Below, in pieces: positions 25,371-33,179 of a DNA stretch of 33,179 nucleotides. Source of the stretch: Bacteroidota bacterium (GTDB lineage Bacteria; Spirochaetota; Spirochaetia; JABMQR01); the NCBI GenBank assembly GCA_013202335.1, contig JABMQR010000348.1, forward strand, positions 1 through 33,179, given 5' to 3'. The notes beneath the pieces are model-generated. The model was given only the letters and a program-made list of their open reading frames with translations, was not told the DNA's origin and did not search any database. Positions within the stretch are counted from its first letter, which is position 1. Every line of letters starts with the position of its first letter. Position numbers and translations under genes: made by a program.

Positions 25371-26192
25371 ATGAGGAATAGACGACCGTTGGGTGTGACG
25401 ATGGCACTATGGATTGGTATCATCGTTGTTATGACACCGTTTGGTGTATTACTGCTTGCCTCGCTGAAACAGGACACTGAGCTTGTGGGAGGTGCTTTGA
25501 GCCTCCCACAACAGCTCATGTGGTCAAACTATGTTACGGTATGGATTGAAGCACGGTTTTCGTCCTACCTTGTAAATAGCGTCATAGTGGCTACAGTCAC
25601 GACCATTGTCGTTGTTTTGATATCCGCCATGGCCGGCTTTAGTTTCGCAAAACTCAAATTCCGAGGCAGGAATGCGCTTTTCACCATCCTGCTGTTGGGT
25701 CTTATGCTCCCAACTACTGCGATTATTATTCCGATTTATTATCGGCTCAGGGATTTGCATCTTTTGGATTCCCTTGCCGGAGTTGTGTTGCCGCTTATAG
25801 GCCTGGGACTTCCGTTTGGAACTTTTCTGATGCGGCAGTTCTTCCGCGATGTTCCGGATTCACTCATGGATTCAGCAATTATTGATGGTTGTGGAAGGCT
25901 TAGGGCGTTCATTAGTATTTTTCTTCCTCTGGCATCAGGAGGGCTACAGGCTCTCGCCGTGGTGCAATTTATGTACGCTTGGCGTGAGTACCTGTTGCCG
26001 TTGATTGTATCACAGAGTGATGAGACTCAGACTCTGACTGTTGGTCTTTATCGCCTGTACAAATCCTATGTCTCGAGCTATACGAAGATTGCCGCTGGTG
26101 CAGTTATTGTGTTTGTGCCGATCCTCATAGTGTACGCTTTAATGCAAAGACATTTCGCAACAGGTATGCTTGCCGGTTCGGTCAAAGGATAG
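25371..26192 (+). CDS. ABC sugar permease, MalG-like
   Basis: A 273-residue inner-membrane protein with about six membrane segments, starting near residue 12. The EAA loop that contacts the ATPase reads DSAIIDGCGRLRAFISIFLP. ATG 25371 is 6 bases after AAGGAGG; the GTG at 25365 would leave no spacing. No ATPase gene is nearby, so a shared MsmK-like ATPase elsewhere is likely. The MalG-like gene precedes the MalF-like one, the reverse of the common order. Confidence 0.92.
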   Translation: MRNRRPLGVTMALWIGIIVVMTPFGVLLLASLKQDTELVGGALSLPQQLMWSNYVTVWIEARFSSYLVNSVIVATVTTIVVVLISAMAGFSFAKLKFRGRNALFTILLLGLMLPTTAIIIPIYYRLRDLHLLDSLAGVVLPLIGLGLPFGTFLMRQFFRDVPDSLMDSAIIDGCGRLRAFISIFLPLASGGLQALAVVQFMYAWREYLLPLIVSQSDETQTLTVGLYRLYKSYVSSYTKIAAGAVIVFVPILIVYALMQRHFATGMLAGSVKG

Positions 26193-26199
26193 TTTTAAT

Positions 26200-27087
26200 A
26201 TGTTATCTACTAAACTTCATAAATATGAACAAAGTATCGCCGGCCTGCTTTTCATCATGCCCGCGATGATTTTATACTTTGTTTTCGTTGGTTATCCGAT
26301 TTTTAGCACCCTCGGGATTAGCCTGTTCAAATGGAATGGTATCTCTCAAAAGGTCTTCGTCGGCCTAGGGAATTACAAAGAGTTGATACTTGAAGATGAA
26401 GTATTTCACCAGGCGCTGTGGAATAATATCCAATGGATTCTGATTACCCTTCTAGTGCCGATGATTATTGGTCTTGTTCTGGCGGTTATGTTGTCGAATG
26501 CGTATCGCGGCGACCGGGTTTGGTCTACCCTTTACTTTGTTCCGGTAGTTGTTCCGCCCGTCGCAGCCGGAATTTCTTGGGATCTCATTTATCATCCAAG
26601 GGTGGGGCTCCTGAATTCGATCATTCGTGCCCTTGGTATTAAAGATTTTTCGATGGCATGGTTGGGGAATGCAGACGTTGCACTTTATGCATGCGTTCAG
26701 ATTGGCAACTGGATTTTCTATGGATTTTGCATGCTCATTTTCATGAATGCGTTGAAGCTGATAGATCGCAGTCTTTATGAGGCCGCTGATATAGACGGGG
26801 CAAACGGGATACAAAAGTTTTTTCGAATAACTGTACCGTTGCTCAGCAATTCCATAACGTTCGTCTCTGTTTATGCCATCATTTCGGCATTTAAAGCATT
26901 CGAGATTGTTTTCGTTCTTACCGGCGGAGGACCTTATCATCAGTCGGAGCTTGTCTCTACCTACATGTTCTCGATGATGTTTAATGGACTTCGTATCGGG
27001 TATTCAGCTGCCATCGCATCAGTTCTCGGAATGATGGCGATTCTAACCGCAGTGTTGATCATTGGGTTTCGGGAACGCAGGGAATAG
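26200..27087 (+). CDS. ABC sugar permease, MalF-like
   Basis: A 295-residue inner-membrane protein with about six membrane segments beginning near residue 13. The EAA loop reads YEAADIDGANGIQKFFRITV, followed by PLLSNSI, and LTGGGPYHQSE is typical of this subfamily. ATG 26200 lies behind AAAGGA, 7 bases after the previous stop; an in-frame TTG at 26170 would overlap the MalG-like gene. Together with the binding protein it forms a complete importer apart from the ATPase. Confidence 0.92.
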   Translation: MLSTKLHKYEQSIAGLLFIMPAMILYFVFVGYPIFSTLGISLFKWNGISQKVFVGLGNYKELILEDEVFHQALWNNIQWILITLLVPMIIGLVLAVMLSNAYRGDRVWSTLYFVPVVVPPVAAGISWDLIYHPRVGLLNSIIRALGIKDFSMAWLGNADVALYACVQIGNWIFYGFCMLIFMNALKLIDRSLYEAADIDGANGIQKFFRITVPLLSNSITFVSVYAIISAFKAFEIVFVLTGGGPYHQSELVSTYMFSMMFNGLRIGYSAAIASVLGMMAILTAVLIIGFRERRE

Positions 27088-27092
27088 TATTT

Positions 27093-28469
27093 ATGTTAAA
27101 TGACAGAAGACCCAATGTCGTGGTGTTTTTTACTGACCAGCAGCGCTGGGATACGGCGGGCGCCTACGGCAATCCAATGAACCTTACGCCTAATTTTGAT
27201 CGGTTGGCTCGGAAAGGTACACTCTTCGAGAATATGTTCACGCCGCAGCCAGTCTGTGGTCCAGCACGGTCATGCCTGCAGACAGGCAGATACGCAACAG
27301 GAACCGGCGTATACAAAAACGGAATTGGCTTGCGTGAGGATACGCTCACTATGGGGCGGCTGTTTCGAGAGAGTGGATATCAAACCGGTTATATCGGTAA
27401 ATGGCATCTCAGCGGTGTGGATCTAGGCCTCTACGGAGGCCAGGAGCCGGTACCGGAGAGTCGCCGAGGCGGATATGAGTACTGGCTTGGCTCGGAGGCT
27501 ACGGAGTTTATATCTAATGCATACGATACTGTGCTGTTTGATGGGGACAATAACCCGGTTCAACTTCCCGGCTACCGCACTGACGCACACGTTGATGCGG
27601 CCATCCGATTCATCGAGGATAACCGGGACGAACCATTATTTCTTTTCTTGTCCTGTATTGAACCGCACCACCAGAATAGCACCGATAGTTACCCCGCTCC
27701 AGAGGGGTATGAGGAGCAATACCGTGACTGTTGGGTGCCTCCAGATCTCGCAACCTTAGGGGGGACGGCTCCTCATCACCTCCCCGGCTACTATGGTATG
27801 GTTCGTCGCTTAGATGAAGGGTTGGGAAGATTAATGGATGCCCTCAAAAGCCTTGGCCTTGAGGATGATACGATCCTTCTGTTCACGTCAGACCATGGAA
27901 ATCATTTCAAAACACGAAATGATGAATACAAGAGATCGTGTCACGAAGCCTCTATTCGCATACCCGGCGCCATCACTGGGCCTCATTTTACCAGCGGCGG
28001 GTGTGTGCAGAATCTTGTAAGCTTGGTCGATATTGCACCATCGCTTCTGGATGCAGCAAGTATTCCCATTCCCGAGTCGGTTCAGGGTTGTTCGTTTCTC
28101 CCCCTCGTAAATCGCGAGACCGAGGCCTGGCCGGATGATATTTTCGTTCAGATCAGTGAATCTCAAGTGGGAAGATCGATCCGTACAAAACGATGGAAGT
28201 ATTCTGTATATGCGCCAAATGGGCGTGGATATGAGGATGCGTATTCCGACATCTACGAAGAACAGTTTTTATACGATCTGACCACTGACCCTTACGAGAT
28301 GGTCAATCTGGCGGGATACGATTCCCACCGAGAGATTGCGAATCGATTGAAGGCGCGCCTGCTTCATCGAATCGCCGATGTGGAGGAAAAAACCCCAAAG
28401 ATCGTTGATGCACCGGTCATTAAGGATCCTGGGCAGCGATTTGTTTCAGATGAAGAGTTGAATATATGA
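27093..28469 (+). CDS. Cytosolic type I sulfatase
   Basis: A 458-residue sulfatase with the formylglycine motif CGPAR at Cys55, metal-site residues in FFTDQQRWDTAGAYG and a second metal/active region TSDHGNHFKTRNDEYK. There is no signal peptide, so it is cytosolic like the enzyme at 19352, but the two are only distantly similar and should differ in substrate. It starts 5 bases after the permease stop. Its stop overlaps the ATG of the broken oxidoreductase (ATGA at 28466). Post-translational maturation by a maturase outside the window is required. Confidence 0.92.
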   Translation: MLNDRRPNVVVFFTDQQRWDTAGAYGNPMNLTPNFDRLARKGTLFENMFTPQPVCGPARSCLQTGRYATGTGVYKNGIGLREDTLTMGRLFRESGYQTGYIGKWHLSGVDLGLYGGQEPVPESRRGGYEYWLGSEATEFISNAYDTVLFDGDNNPVQLPGYRTDAHVDAAIRFIEDNRDEPLFLFLSCIEPHHQNSTDSYPAPEGYEEQYRDCWVPPDLATLGGTAPHHLPGYYGMVRRLDEGLGRLMDALKSLGLEDDTILLFTSDHGNHFKTRNDEYKRSCHEASIRIPGAITGPHFTSGGCVQNLVSLVDIAPSLLDAASIPIPESVQGCSFLPLVNRETEAWPDDIFVQISESQVGRSIRTKRWKYSVYAPNGRGYEDAYSDIYEEQFLYDLTTDPYEMVNLAGYDSHREIANRLKARLLHRIADVEEKTPKIVDAPVIKDPGQRFVSDEELNI

Positions 28470-29419
28470 GTGTACAAAAGTTGCAGAGGATCGGGGATTC
28501 TAAGTTTCGCCCACTATCACGCGAACTTCTGGGTAGATGCTCTCTTAAAAAAATCCCAGGGCGAAATTAGTCGGAGTTTGGGATGATGATAAGAACCGAG
28601 ACCATGAGTCAGCTAAAAAGTACGGTGTACTGTTCTTCCCGAAGATCAAAGATCTGTTCACCGAATGTGACACCGTCGGAATTACGTTGGAAACGGTGTA
28701 CCATGCCAGATCTTGTTGAGCAGGCAGTGGCAGCGGGGAACACGTATTGCTTGAAAAACCGATGGCTGTGTCTATGCCTGATGCCGAACGGATCTGCAAA
28801 ACGATTCTAAAAAACGATTCTAAAAAACGGTGTGATCTTCATGCAGAACTTCCCGAAGCGGTATGATCCGGTAAACCACGAACTCCTTGGTTTAATCACC
28901 GATGGGGTCATTATTGACGAGGGTTCACACGCGCTCGATCTCTAGGTCGGGTACTTTGGTATTCCTGATTATGTTCAGGCTGTGGCCAGTCGTTCTACGT
29001 TGCATTTGGATGTGGAAGACGCTGGGGTAATTCATCTTAGCTATGATAGTGGACTTATAGCTGAGGTCGCTACAAGCAATGCATTCACTTCATCGTTAGA
29101 TTCGGTAGAAATCTATGGCACAAGAGGCACGGCGTTACTTCGGGGCGTTGATATGGCTTCCCGGGAGGTTTCGGATGCTCCTTACCTGAGATATTGCCTG
29201 CATAAATCCGACGAGTACAAGTGGGAGGAGTCTTCGGCGATTTCCCGGTTTGTCACAGGGGTGTTCCATCAGAACGGACCCGATGAGTTCGTCTCCGTGT
29301 TGAGCTGAGAGAGGGAAACTATTTCTGCTGATCTTCAGGGTGCCATAGATACAATGGCCGTCCTGGATGCATGCTACCGATCTACATTGGATGAAGGATT
29401 GTGCCTTATAACAGTGTAG
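28466..29419 (+). pseudogene. Gfo/Idh/MocA oxidoreductase pseudogene
   Basis: Pieces of one oxidoreductase appear in order but in different frames: SFAHYHANFWVDALL, then VGVWDDDKNRDHESAKKYG and ETVYHA, then HVLLEKPMAVSMPDAERI with the family Lys-Pro, then FMQNFPKRYDP, then IIDEGSHALDL ended by TAG, then a long stretch to DEFVSVLS ended by TGA, then DTMAVLDACYRSTLDEG. A 13-bp tandem duplication (28801-28813 and 28814-28826) accounts for one frameshift. The gene overlaps the sulfatase stop, so it was once part of the operon. It resembles the intact gene at 21022. Confidence 0.88.
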
Positions 29420-29448
29420 CCAGTCAAACCAACAGGATATTGGACTGA

Positions 29449-29571
29449 CTGTTCGATCTAGTACGTAACTATGCCGGGGTGATTGCTTCTGTTGAAGAAG
29501 CAATCAGTGAAAGCCTGCACACAGTGTGGGTTTATAACTTCTCGTCATACAAATTAAATGGAGGAGGATAG
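29449..29571 (+). pseudogene. Possible second oxidoreductase scrap before the isomerase
   Basis: An open frame of 40 codons reads RNYAGVIASVEEAISES and ends SSYKLNGGG before TAG at 29569. The Leu-Asn-Gly-Gly-Gly ending resembles the middle of Gfo/Idh/MocA proteins, where a Gly-rich turn precedes the catalytic His. If so, its Gly codons (GGAGGAGGA) now serve as the ribosome site of the isomerase gene. An exact 10-bp hairpin (29481-29490 with 29496-29505) lies inside. Confidence 0.3.
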
Positions 29572-29577
29572 AAGACA

Positions 29578-30429
29578 ATGGCAGAACTTGCAATTTCTAG
29601 TAACATCTTTGCTCAGTTCTCACGGCAGGAAATGATGGTTATAACCAAATCACTCGGATTTAAGAACATTGATGTTTGGGTTTCACCTGTATTCGTTCAG
29701 CATATCGACTTTAACATTGAAGACCCCAAGACTGTGAAGGCCGAATTCGAGCAGGCCGGAATGAACCCCATTTCGCTCTCAATCTATTTCACAACGATGG
29801 AGGAGAAGTTTGCTATCCTGGGTTTTGCTGCAGCAGCGGGTATCCCGTACATTACTTTTGAAGCCCCCCCGCTGGCAAACTTTCAGGAGGCACTGTCAAA
29901 TCTGATCGTCGCCCCAGAACGTTTTTTTACTCCACCCGGGGCCGGCTGGTCCGCATTCCTGGAGCAGTTAAGAATTGTGCTCGATAAGGCTTCCGAAGTG
30001 GGCGTACGTGTTGCATTGCAGGTTCCCCACGTGTACACTCTTATTGAGACAAGCAGCGACGTGAAAAAGCTTCGTGAAGATATGAAGGATCACCCGGCAC
30101 TTTATTTCGCCTTGTCACCGACCCATATGGTAGCCCGAGGTTCCTCTCTTCAGGATATGATAGACGTATGTGGCGACCGGTTGGTGGTTCAGCACATTTG
30201 GAACGTCAAGAAGGGATACACCGCTGAACGTGATGATAGATCGTGGGGAACACCGTTGGAGCAACTGGCAATAAAAGGCTACTTCGACTATGAGAAAATG
30301 GTTGTAGAACATGACAGCAATCCCGTGGAGTACCTGTGCCTGAAATGCCACGGTACGGAAGGTTGGAAAGACCGGGAAAAAATTCTTCAAACTATTAAAA
30401 CTGCAGTCGGTGATACTATTTATGGGTGA
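29578..30429 (+). CDS. Sugar phosphate isomerase/epimerase family protein (TIM barrel)
   Basis: A 283-residue protein of the xylose isomerase-like/AP endonuclease 2 fold. It begins with a strand and helix (ISSNIFAQFSRQEMMVITKS), followed by FKNIDVWV. Likely metal ligands are the Glu in YITFEAPP, the His in SPTHMVARG, the His in VVQHIWNVKKG and a late Glu. ATG 29578 lies behind GGAGGAGG, with about 10 bases between. No signal peptide. It would isomerise or epimerise the desulfated or oxidised sugar. The shortened gene at 20931 in locus A appears to be its homologue. Confidence 0.85.
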   Translation: MAELAISSNIFAQFSRQEMMVITKSLGFKNIDVWVSPVFVQHIDFNIEDPKTVKAEFEQAGMNPISLSIYFTTMEEKFAILGFAAAAGIPYITFEAPPLANFQEALSNLIVAPERFFTPPGAGWSAFLEQLRIVLDKASEVGVRVALQVPHVYTLIETSSDVKKLREDMKDHPALYFALSPTHMVARGSSLQDMIDVCGDRLVVQHIWNVKKGYTAERDDRSWGTPLEQLAIKGYFDYEKMVVEHDSNPVEYLCLKCHGTEGWKDREKILQTIKTAVGDTIYG

Positions 30430-30454
30430 ATGGCAGTAAGACAAGGAGGCATTT

Positions 30455-30528
30455 ATGAATGAGCAAAAAAAATTCAAGTTGGCGTTATCGGCACAGGATT
30501 CATCAGTAAATATCATGGGATTGGTGAA
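30455..30528 (+). pseudogene. N-terminal scrap of a Gfo/Idh/MocA oxidoreductase
   Basis: ATG 30455 follows AAGGAGG. After MNEQK the frame is lost by one base within a run of eight A (30465-30472). The following frame reads IQVGVIGTGFISKYHGIG, a clear Rossmann nucleotide-binding motif, and then passes without a stop into the ROK start codon at 30529. The rest of the oxidoreductase is missing here. A matching C-terminal scrap lies at 32146. Confidence 0.75.
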
Positions 30529-31695
30529 ATGAATAGACGAGCAATAAACAGCATGGATCGAGTTTTTCGTGGTGTTCGGCAACTAGGGGAGTTTACTGTA
30601 TCTGACTTGACCGATATCGTTTGCATCAGTCGCACCACCGTACGAAAGGAGATCAACGCACTATTGGCTTGTGGCATCGTGGAAAGCCTCCGGAAAGGGG
30701 AGTCAACGGATGAAGGTGGTAAGCCGCCAAACATTTACTTTTTCCGCACGGACGCCAAGTTCGTGCTGGCGATGCACATCGGAAGCAAAACACTGTTCGG
30801 CCGTATCGTAAATCTTTCCGGAGATGCGCTGGTTGAAAGATCGAAACCAATGATCTTTAACATGAGCATCGAAAACCTCTTGAACAACATTGAAAGTATT
30901 TCTAAGTCTCTGATAGAAGAGGCCGGAATCAATTACGAGGATATCTTGGGATTGGCGTTCGGGACCCATGGGATTACTGATTTTAAACGAGGCATCGTTG
31001 TCAGTAGCCCTCACAATCCTTCGTGGGGTAGCTACATGCAACTTCGAGAACTAATCGAGACGCGTCTCAATTATCCTTTTCCCGTGTTCGTTGACAATAC
31101 AGTACGGTTTCGGACTCTTGCTGAGGTTTCCCAAGGTTCTCTGTCTAAATTGATCAACAGCGTTGTGGTGCACACGTCAGAAGGAGTAATAGCAGGTATT
31201 ATCCAAAACGATTACCTTTACCGCGGTCCGAATAACCTTGCTGGTTCCATTGGGCATCTTATTGTCAATCCTGGTGATGACTTGAAATGTACCTGCGGCG
31301 GAAACGGCTGCTTCGAGATGCAGGTTCAACCGGGACGTGTGCTCGAGAACTGTGCTATTGCCGTTCATACGAACGGCGATAGTGAGGAACAATTGGCGGA
31401 AATACTCGCAACTTTGCCCGATCAACCGACACACGTACGTCAGAGTATAATGGAGGTTGCGACCTGGTTTGCCATTCTCTTTCATAATATGATTGTTATG
31501 TGGGACCCAGATGTGATCATACTCCAAGGAGTTTATGCGCGCGCACACGATTCTTTCTTAAAAGCAGTAAATGAACATATGAGTACCGTCTCTTTGCTTG
31601 GTGTTCGGATAAAGACAAAGGTGATAGTGTCTGAGCTCGGTGAAAATGCCCCTGGAATCGGTGCTGTTTCTTATGTAATATCACACACAATCTGA
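30529..31695 (+). CDS. ROK-family transcriptional regulator (NagC/XylR type)
   Basis: A 388-residue protein. An N-terminal winged helix-turn-helix lies at about residues 15-70 (FTVSDLTDIVCISRTTVRKE). A sugar-kinase-like ROK domain follows, with the zinc motif CTCGGNGCFE after SIGHLIVNPG. The kinase-type ATP and catalytic residues are not obvious, as expected for a repressor. The ATG at 30529 has only a weak upstream GGTGA. The frame also continues upstream into the oxidoreductase scrap, so the gene may have been captured or may make a longer fusion. It is the best candidate to read the palindromic operator shared by both loci, with a sugar or sugar phosphate as inducer. Confidence 0.88.
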   Translation: MNRRAINSMDRVFRGVRQLGEFTVSDLTDIVCISRTTVRKEINALLACGIVESLRKGESTDEGGKPPNIYFFRTDAKFVLAMHIGSKTLFGRIVNLSGDALVERSKPMIFNMSIENLLNNIESISKSLIEEAGINYEDILGLAFGTHGITDFKRGIVVSSPHNPSWGSYMQLRELIETRLNYPFPVFVDNTVRFRTLAEVSQGSLSKLINSVVVHTSEGVIAGIIQNDYLYRGPNNLAGSIGHLIVNPGDDLKCTCGGNGCFEMQVQPGRVLENCAIAVHTNGDSEEQLAEILATLPDQPTHVRQSIMEVATWFAILFHNMIVMWDPDVIILQGVYARAHDSFLKAVNEHMSTVSLLGVRIKTKVIVSELGENAPGIGAVSYVISHTI

Positions 31696-31731
31696 GCGGC
31701 TCGATAGAACACGTATCGGACGTAACTGCCG

Positions 31732-32138
31732 TTATATCATAGCCCGGACGAGGGACACTCCTATGCATAACCAGCAAAGGAACTCAGAATAATCAACACC
31801 GTCGATGATGTTGATTTTAAGGAGGAATTCATGAAGCTCAGATTGATGTGTACCATCAATAGCAGGATATCTATTTTCAATACGTGCTCTCTTTATCGCT
31901 TCTTTAATTTCATCTGTTATCTCAAAAAATTCATGCTCGATAGCACTTTTTCGCTCTGCTTGTGTTGCTGGGTGAGGCGGTGCTTCTTGTAGCAAAGCTC
32001 GGGGGGTAATCTTGGACGAAATAGTGACCCGGCACTGAGGCATCAGCTGCTATGGCAGGGATATGCTGAATTTCAGTTTCTGTGTATGGGTTTTGCGTTA
32101 CTGGAAGGTGATTAAAGTTGTCCGGGATGTTTGTGGGT
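31732..32138 (-). pseudogene. Unidentified minus-strand gene remnant
   Basis: On the minus strand a frame from 32138 reads IPDNFNHLPVTQNPYTETE, then IPAIAADASVPGHYF, and near 32010 must shift by one base to continue as ERKSAIEHEFFEITDEIKEA, then AIDGTHQSELHEFLLKINII and SEFLCWLCIG to the stop at 31732. The composition and the matching phrases on both sides of the shift look like former coding sequence. I do not recognise the family. A continuous 103-codon frame from 32043 covers only the second part. Confidence 0.5.
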
Positions 32139-32145
32139 AAAGGGC

Positions 32146-32195
32146 AGTGTTAGATGCATGCTACCGTTCTTTAGTGTCTGGTCATCCAGAAAAGG
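32146..32195 (+). pseudogene. C-terminal scrap of a Gfo/Idh/MocA oxidoreductase
   Basis: The + strand reads VLDACYRSLVSGHPEKG, the characteristic last helix of the family (compare MAVLDACYRS near 29355 in the larger pseudogene). It ends over the ribosome site of the SDR gene. It could be the other end of the gene whose N-terminus is at 30455, with the ROK gene and other material in between. Confidence 0.6.
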
Positions 32196-32204
32196 GAGAA
32201 AAAA

Positions 32205-33065
32205 ATGAACTTATCTAATGCAACAGTAGTCGTTACAGGAGGGGCTGGTGGACTAGGCAGTCTGATATGTAAGACATTTGCAGAACATGGAGCTCGAGTA
32301 GCGGTTGTTGATCAAAATAATGAACAGTTAGAGCAAGTGGTTACGAGCTTGAAATCGTCAGCATTTGAAGTTGCAGCGTTCTCTTGTGATGTAACAGACG
32401 AGGAAAAAGTAGACAGTATGTTTAGCGAAATTGAAAACCGTTTTGGCCCAACGGATATTTTGTTTAATTGTGCCGGTACTCTTAGGGGCATCGGTTCAAT
32501 TTGTGATGTAAACATCCACGATTGGAAAAATGATGTTTTTGTCAGCTTATTGGGAAGTTTTTTCTGTAGCCGGCGTGTCTTGAAACAGATGAAGGCGCGG
32601 AATCGTGGTTACATTATCAATATGTTTGGCGGGGGATTAAAACCACAACCTTACATGAGCGGTTATGTTTGTGCAAAAGCTGCAGTATTACTACTTACTG
32701 AGGAGTTGTCCAACGAAGTTGTTGACTATAATGTGAATGTTTTTGCCATTCGTCCTGGTCCTGTTCGCACTGCAATGAATGATTACGTGATGCAAAGCGA
32801 AGCAGGTCGACGTTGGCGTCCTGATTTTAAAAAAATTTTTGATGAAGGGCACGCTACAGATATTGGGGTTGTAGCTAACTTAGCCATACAACTTTGCAGT
32901 GGACGTGCTGATATGTTAACTGGCCGTTTGTTCGATGCAACAAAAAATTTTGATGAGATTATAGCATCAAGTGATCGCGTGATTTGCGAAGACCTTCTGA
33001 CAATGCGGGTTCGTGATATCCCGTTTAAGAAGAGTAAGGAACCCAAATTCCTGCCCAAGTTATAA
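32205..33065 (+). CDS. Short-chain dehydrogenase/reductase (SDR)
   Basis: A 286-residue NAD(P)-dependent oxidoreductase. The nucleotide-binding motif TGGAGGLG is near residue 12, the NxAG-type strand reads LFNCAG, and the catalytic YVCAK is present in SGYVCAKAAV. The serine that normally precedes the Tyr by about 13 residues is not where expected: the segment reads IINMFGGGLKPQPYMSG. Either the Ser of MSG or another residue takes its role, or activity is altered. The C-terminus is longer than the usual 250 residues. ATG 32205 lies behind AAAAGGGAG. It probably belongs to the same sugar pathway as a ketose or uronate reductase, by position only. Confidence 0.87.
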   Translation: MNLSNATVVVTGGAGGLGSLICKTFAEHGARVAVVDQNNEQLEQVVTSLKSSAFEVAAFSCDVTDEEKVDSMFSEIENRFGPTDILFNCAGTLRGIGSICDVNIHDWKNDVFVSLLGSFFCSRRVLKQMKARNRGYIINMFGGGLKPQPYMSGYVCAKAAVLLLTEELSNEVVDYNVNVFAIRPGPVRTAMNDYVMQSEAGRRWRPDFKKIFDEGHATDIGVVANLAIQLCSGRADMLTGRLFDATKNFDEIIASSDRVICEDLLTMRVRDIPFKKSKEPKFLPKL

Positions 33066-33179
33066 CATGGTAAACCAAAAATGGTAAAAATCAGCAATTA
33101 AAGCCTCTGTAAATCTGCTTTTACGGTATATTCTTTTTCTCTTACATGTTAAAATTATGAACATGGAAATACCTAAAAA

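Noticed and set aside
31831..31992. A + strand frame of 53 codons with a perfect AAGGAGG before its ATG
   Set aside because: It lies antisense to the better-supported minus-strand remnant, is rich in Cys, Leu and Phe without a pattern, and the ribosome-like site is the reverse of Glu-Phe-Leu-Leu-Lys codons.
1..33179. tRNA, rRNA, CRISPR array, transposase or integrase genes
   Set aside because: I looked for these on both strands and saw no convincing example; the repeats present are too few or too irregular for a CRISPR array, and no insertion sequence ends or intact transposase were seen.

Overview
The window looks like a chromosome segment of a spirochaete (Spirochaetota). The evidence is the AT-leaning chemotaxis genes, solute-binding proteins with short non-lipoprotein signal peptides, strong AGGAGG-type ribosome sites and the dense sugar-catabolism gene content. 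The assignment to phylum is an inference; no rRNA or tRNA gene is present to test it. Nearly all intact genes are on the + strand.

Region 1 (1-799) is non-coding. It holds a cluster of nested inverted repeats and two diverged copies of a promoter-like leader, the second of which probably drives the first operon. Region 2 (800-12899) is a continuous chemosensory operon: CheW, CheR with C-terminal TPRs, CheW, a CHASE3-type methyl-accepting receptor, a CheA-receiver hybrid kinase, CheB, a REC-GGDEF diguanylate cyclase, a REC-PAS-histidine kinase, a stand-alone receiver and a REC-HD-GYP phosphodiesterase, ending at a strong hairpin terminator. The first seven genes have the parts list of a Wsp-type pathway (P. 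aeruginosa WspA-F and WspR). The operon therefore probably controls cyclic-di-GMP, with both a synthase and a hydrolase encoded, rather than, or as well as, flagellar rotation.

Region 3 (12900-16021) holds traces of a decayed minus-strand operon, a small lipoprotein of unknown role, a PHP-domain (DUF3604-like) phosphoesterase-type protein and the first codons of a broken sulfatase. Regions 4 and 5 are two parallel sulfated-sugar utilisation loci. Locus A (16022-23720) has a TAXI-type TRAP transporter, a cytosolic sulfatase, an isomerase remnant, two Gfo/Idh/MocA oxidoreductases and a sulfatase pseudogene. Locus B (23766-33065) has an ABC sugar transporter (binding protein and two permeases, no ATPase), a cytosolic sulfatase, a Gfo/Idh/MocA pseudogene, a TIM-barrel isomerase/epimerase, a ROK repressor, further gene scraps and an SDR dehydrogenase. 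The apparent logic is import of a sulfated sugar, desulfation in the cytoplasm, then oxidation and isomerisation.

The most striking feature is that both loci begin with the same 314-364 bp cassette. It carries a divergent promoter region, a palindromic operator, the ribosome site and the whole signal peptide, with the last 108 bp identical. In one locus it is fused to a TRAP binding protein and in the other to an unrelated ABC binding protein. In both copies the left edge falls at the start codon of a lost divergent gene and abuts a broken sulfatase gene. Together with the many gene fragments (isomerase, oxidoreductase N- and C-termini, minus-strand scraps), this describes a region being rebuilt by duplication, fusion and deletion.
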